A DNA stretch of 64,000 nucleotides from Paenarthrobacter aurescens (GTDB taxonomy: Bacteria > Actinomycetota > Actinomycetes > Actinomycetales > Micrococcaceae), in contig NZ_JAOEFX010000005.1 of assembly GCF_025421775.1 (NCBI RefSeq), positions 338,358-402,357 of the forward strand, given 5' to 3'. The translations under genes were made by a program, and so were the position numbers. The number at the start of each line of letters is the position of its first letter. The first letter of the stretch is position 1. This document shows positions 63,416-64,000 of the stretch, piece after piece. The notes under the pieces were generated by a model, which saw only the letters and a list, made by a program, of their open reading frames with translations, was not told the DNA's origin and did no database searches.

Positions 63416-64000
63416 TTAGGCGTCGCCGCCTGCTCCGCCGGTGGTGCCGGCGTTCACATCCAGGAGCCGGTACTTCTCGATCGCCTTCTCCAGCGCACCT
63501 TCTTCAACTTCTCCCTTGGCGGCGAGGAGTTGCAGGGTTTTGGCGACGATGGAGTGGGTGTCGTTTTTGAAGTAGCGGCGGGCGGCTTGGCGGGTGTCGG
63601 AGAAGCCGAAGCCGTCTGCTCCGAGGGAGGCGAAGTCGTTGGGGATGAATTGGCGGATTTGGTCGGGGACGGCTTTCATGTAGTCGGACACGGCGATGAC
63701 GGGTCCGGTGGTGCCGGCGAGTTGTTCGGTGATGAACGGGGTGCGGGCGGGTTCGCCGGGGTTGAGGAAGGCGTGTTCTTCGGCGGCGAGTCCGTCGCGT
63801 CGGAGTTCGTTCCAGGAGGTCACGGACCAGACTTCGGCGGCGACGTTCCAGTCTTCGTTGAGGATCCGGGCGGCTTCGAGGGCCCAGGGGACGGACACGC
63901 CGGAGGCGAGGATGTTCGCTTTCGGGCGGTTGTCCGGGTTGGTGCTTTCCGTTGCGGGGGCTTCGGCGAGGCGGTAGATGCCGTTGAGGAGCCCGTTGAT
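63416..64000 (-). CDS. aceE: Pyruvate dehydrogenase E1 component, C-terminal part
   Basis: Last 194 residues of the homodimeric E1 enzyme that decarboxylates pyruvate and acetylates the lipoyl domain of E2. The frame is open to the right edge (reading INGLLNGIYRLAEA at the edge), so the 5' end is outside the window. Seen: SVPWALEAARILNEDWNVAAEVWSV-type core in shorter pieces such as ALEAARILNEDW, FITEQLAGTTGPVIAVSDYM and FIPNDFASLGADGFGFSD, which match the AceE transketolase C-domain. Immediately upstream of fasR in transcription order, linking acetyl-CoA supply to fatty-acid synthesis. Confidence 0.95.
   Translation of the reverse strand: MNGLLNGIYRLAEAPATESTNPDNRPKANILASGVSVPWALEAARILNEDWNVAAEVWSVTSWNELRRDGLAAEEHAFLNPGEPARTPFITEQLAGTTGPVIAVSDYMKAVPDQIRQFIPNDFASLGADGFGFSDTRQAARRYFKNDTHSIVAKTLQLLAAKGEVEEGALEKAIEKYRLLDVNAGTTGGAGGDA

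Overview
The window is high-GC chromosomal DNA from an actinobacterium. Gene content and order point to the Micrococcaceae (Arthrobacter/Paenarthrobacter type); this is inferred from recalled synteny, not from a search. Pointers are an NdgR-type IclR regulator divergent from leuCD, a PucR-type FasR regulator in front of fabD-fabH-acpP-fabF, the actinobacterial families DUF3515, DUF2469 and DUF3145, a PII protein with Tyr51, and frequent GTG/TTG starts. I saw no rRNA, tRNA, insertion sequence, prophage or CRISPR array.

Layout. 1-3258: two tandem dynamin-like GTPases, the first cut by the window edge. 3255-6716: DUF1697 protein and IclR regulator on the minus strand, divergent from leuCD. 6926-16806: murA, an acyltransferase, gpsA, ddl, (DUF3515 on minus), thiL, a DAK2 protein, recG and rsmD, covering envelope precursors, phospholipid and cofactor supply, and fork repair. 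16814-18876: minus-strand spermidine synthase-like protein and aminotransferase. 18912-22072: coaD, DUF177, rpmF, rnc, mutM. 22256-30230: an accessory-looking block (anchored low-complexity protein, MFS carrier, TolB-like propeller, and a 1636-residue secreted multidomain protein) lying between mutM and smc. 30586-35390: smc, ftsY. 35469-36689: MFS carrier. 36952-38606: amtB-glnK. 38677-40077: a G6PDH. 40246-41826: ffh. 41929-47282: degenerate alpha/beta hydrolase, thiC with a TPP riboswitch, amidohydrolase, two-domain VOC protein, hypothetical. 47520-57314: the translation/secretion/DNA-uptake run rpsP-khpA-rimM-trmD-rplS-lepB-lepB-rnhB-DUF2469-yraN-comM-dprA-xerC. 57553-58056: DUF3145. 58169-64000 (minus): fatty-acid operon, its activator fasR, and the 3' end of aceE.

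Working together: ftsY, ffh and two lepB genes serve protein export; rpsP to rplS is a ribosome-maturation run; the fab operon plus aceE couples pyruvate oxidation to lipid synthesis under a presumed FasR control site found here upstream of both fabD and fasR.

The most interesting observations are: two genes whose sequence argues for rare start codons (CTG at 17614 in a CTGA stop-start overlap; ATT at 19555); a shared 17-bp palindromic motif before fabD and fasR; a pentapeptide tandem repeat inside MutM; the secreted DMFase-like/DUF4082 giant; and a hydrolase with Glu in the nucleophile elbow. I did not find a clearly new multi-gene system; the 22-30 kb block is the best candidate for one.
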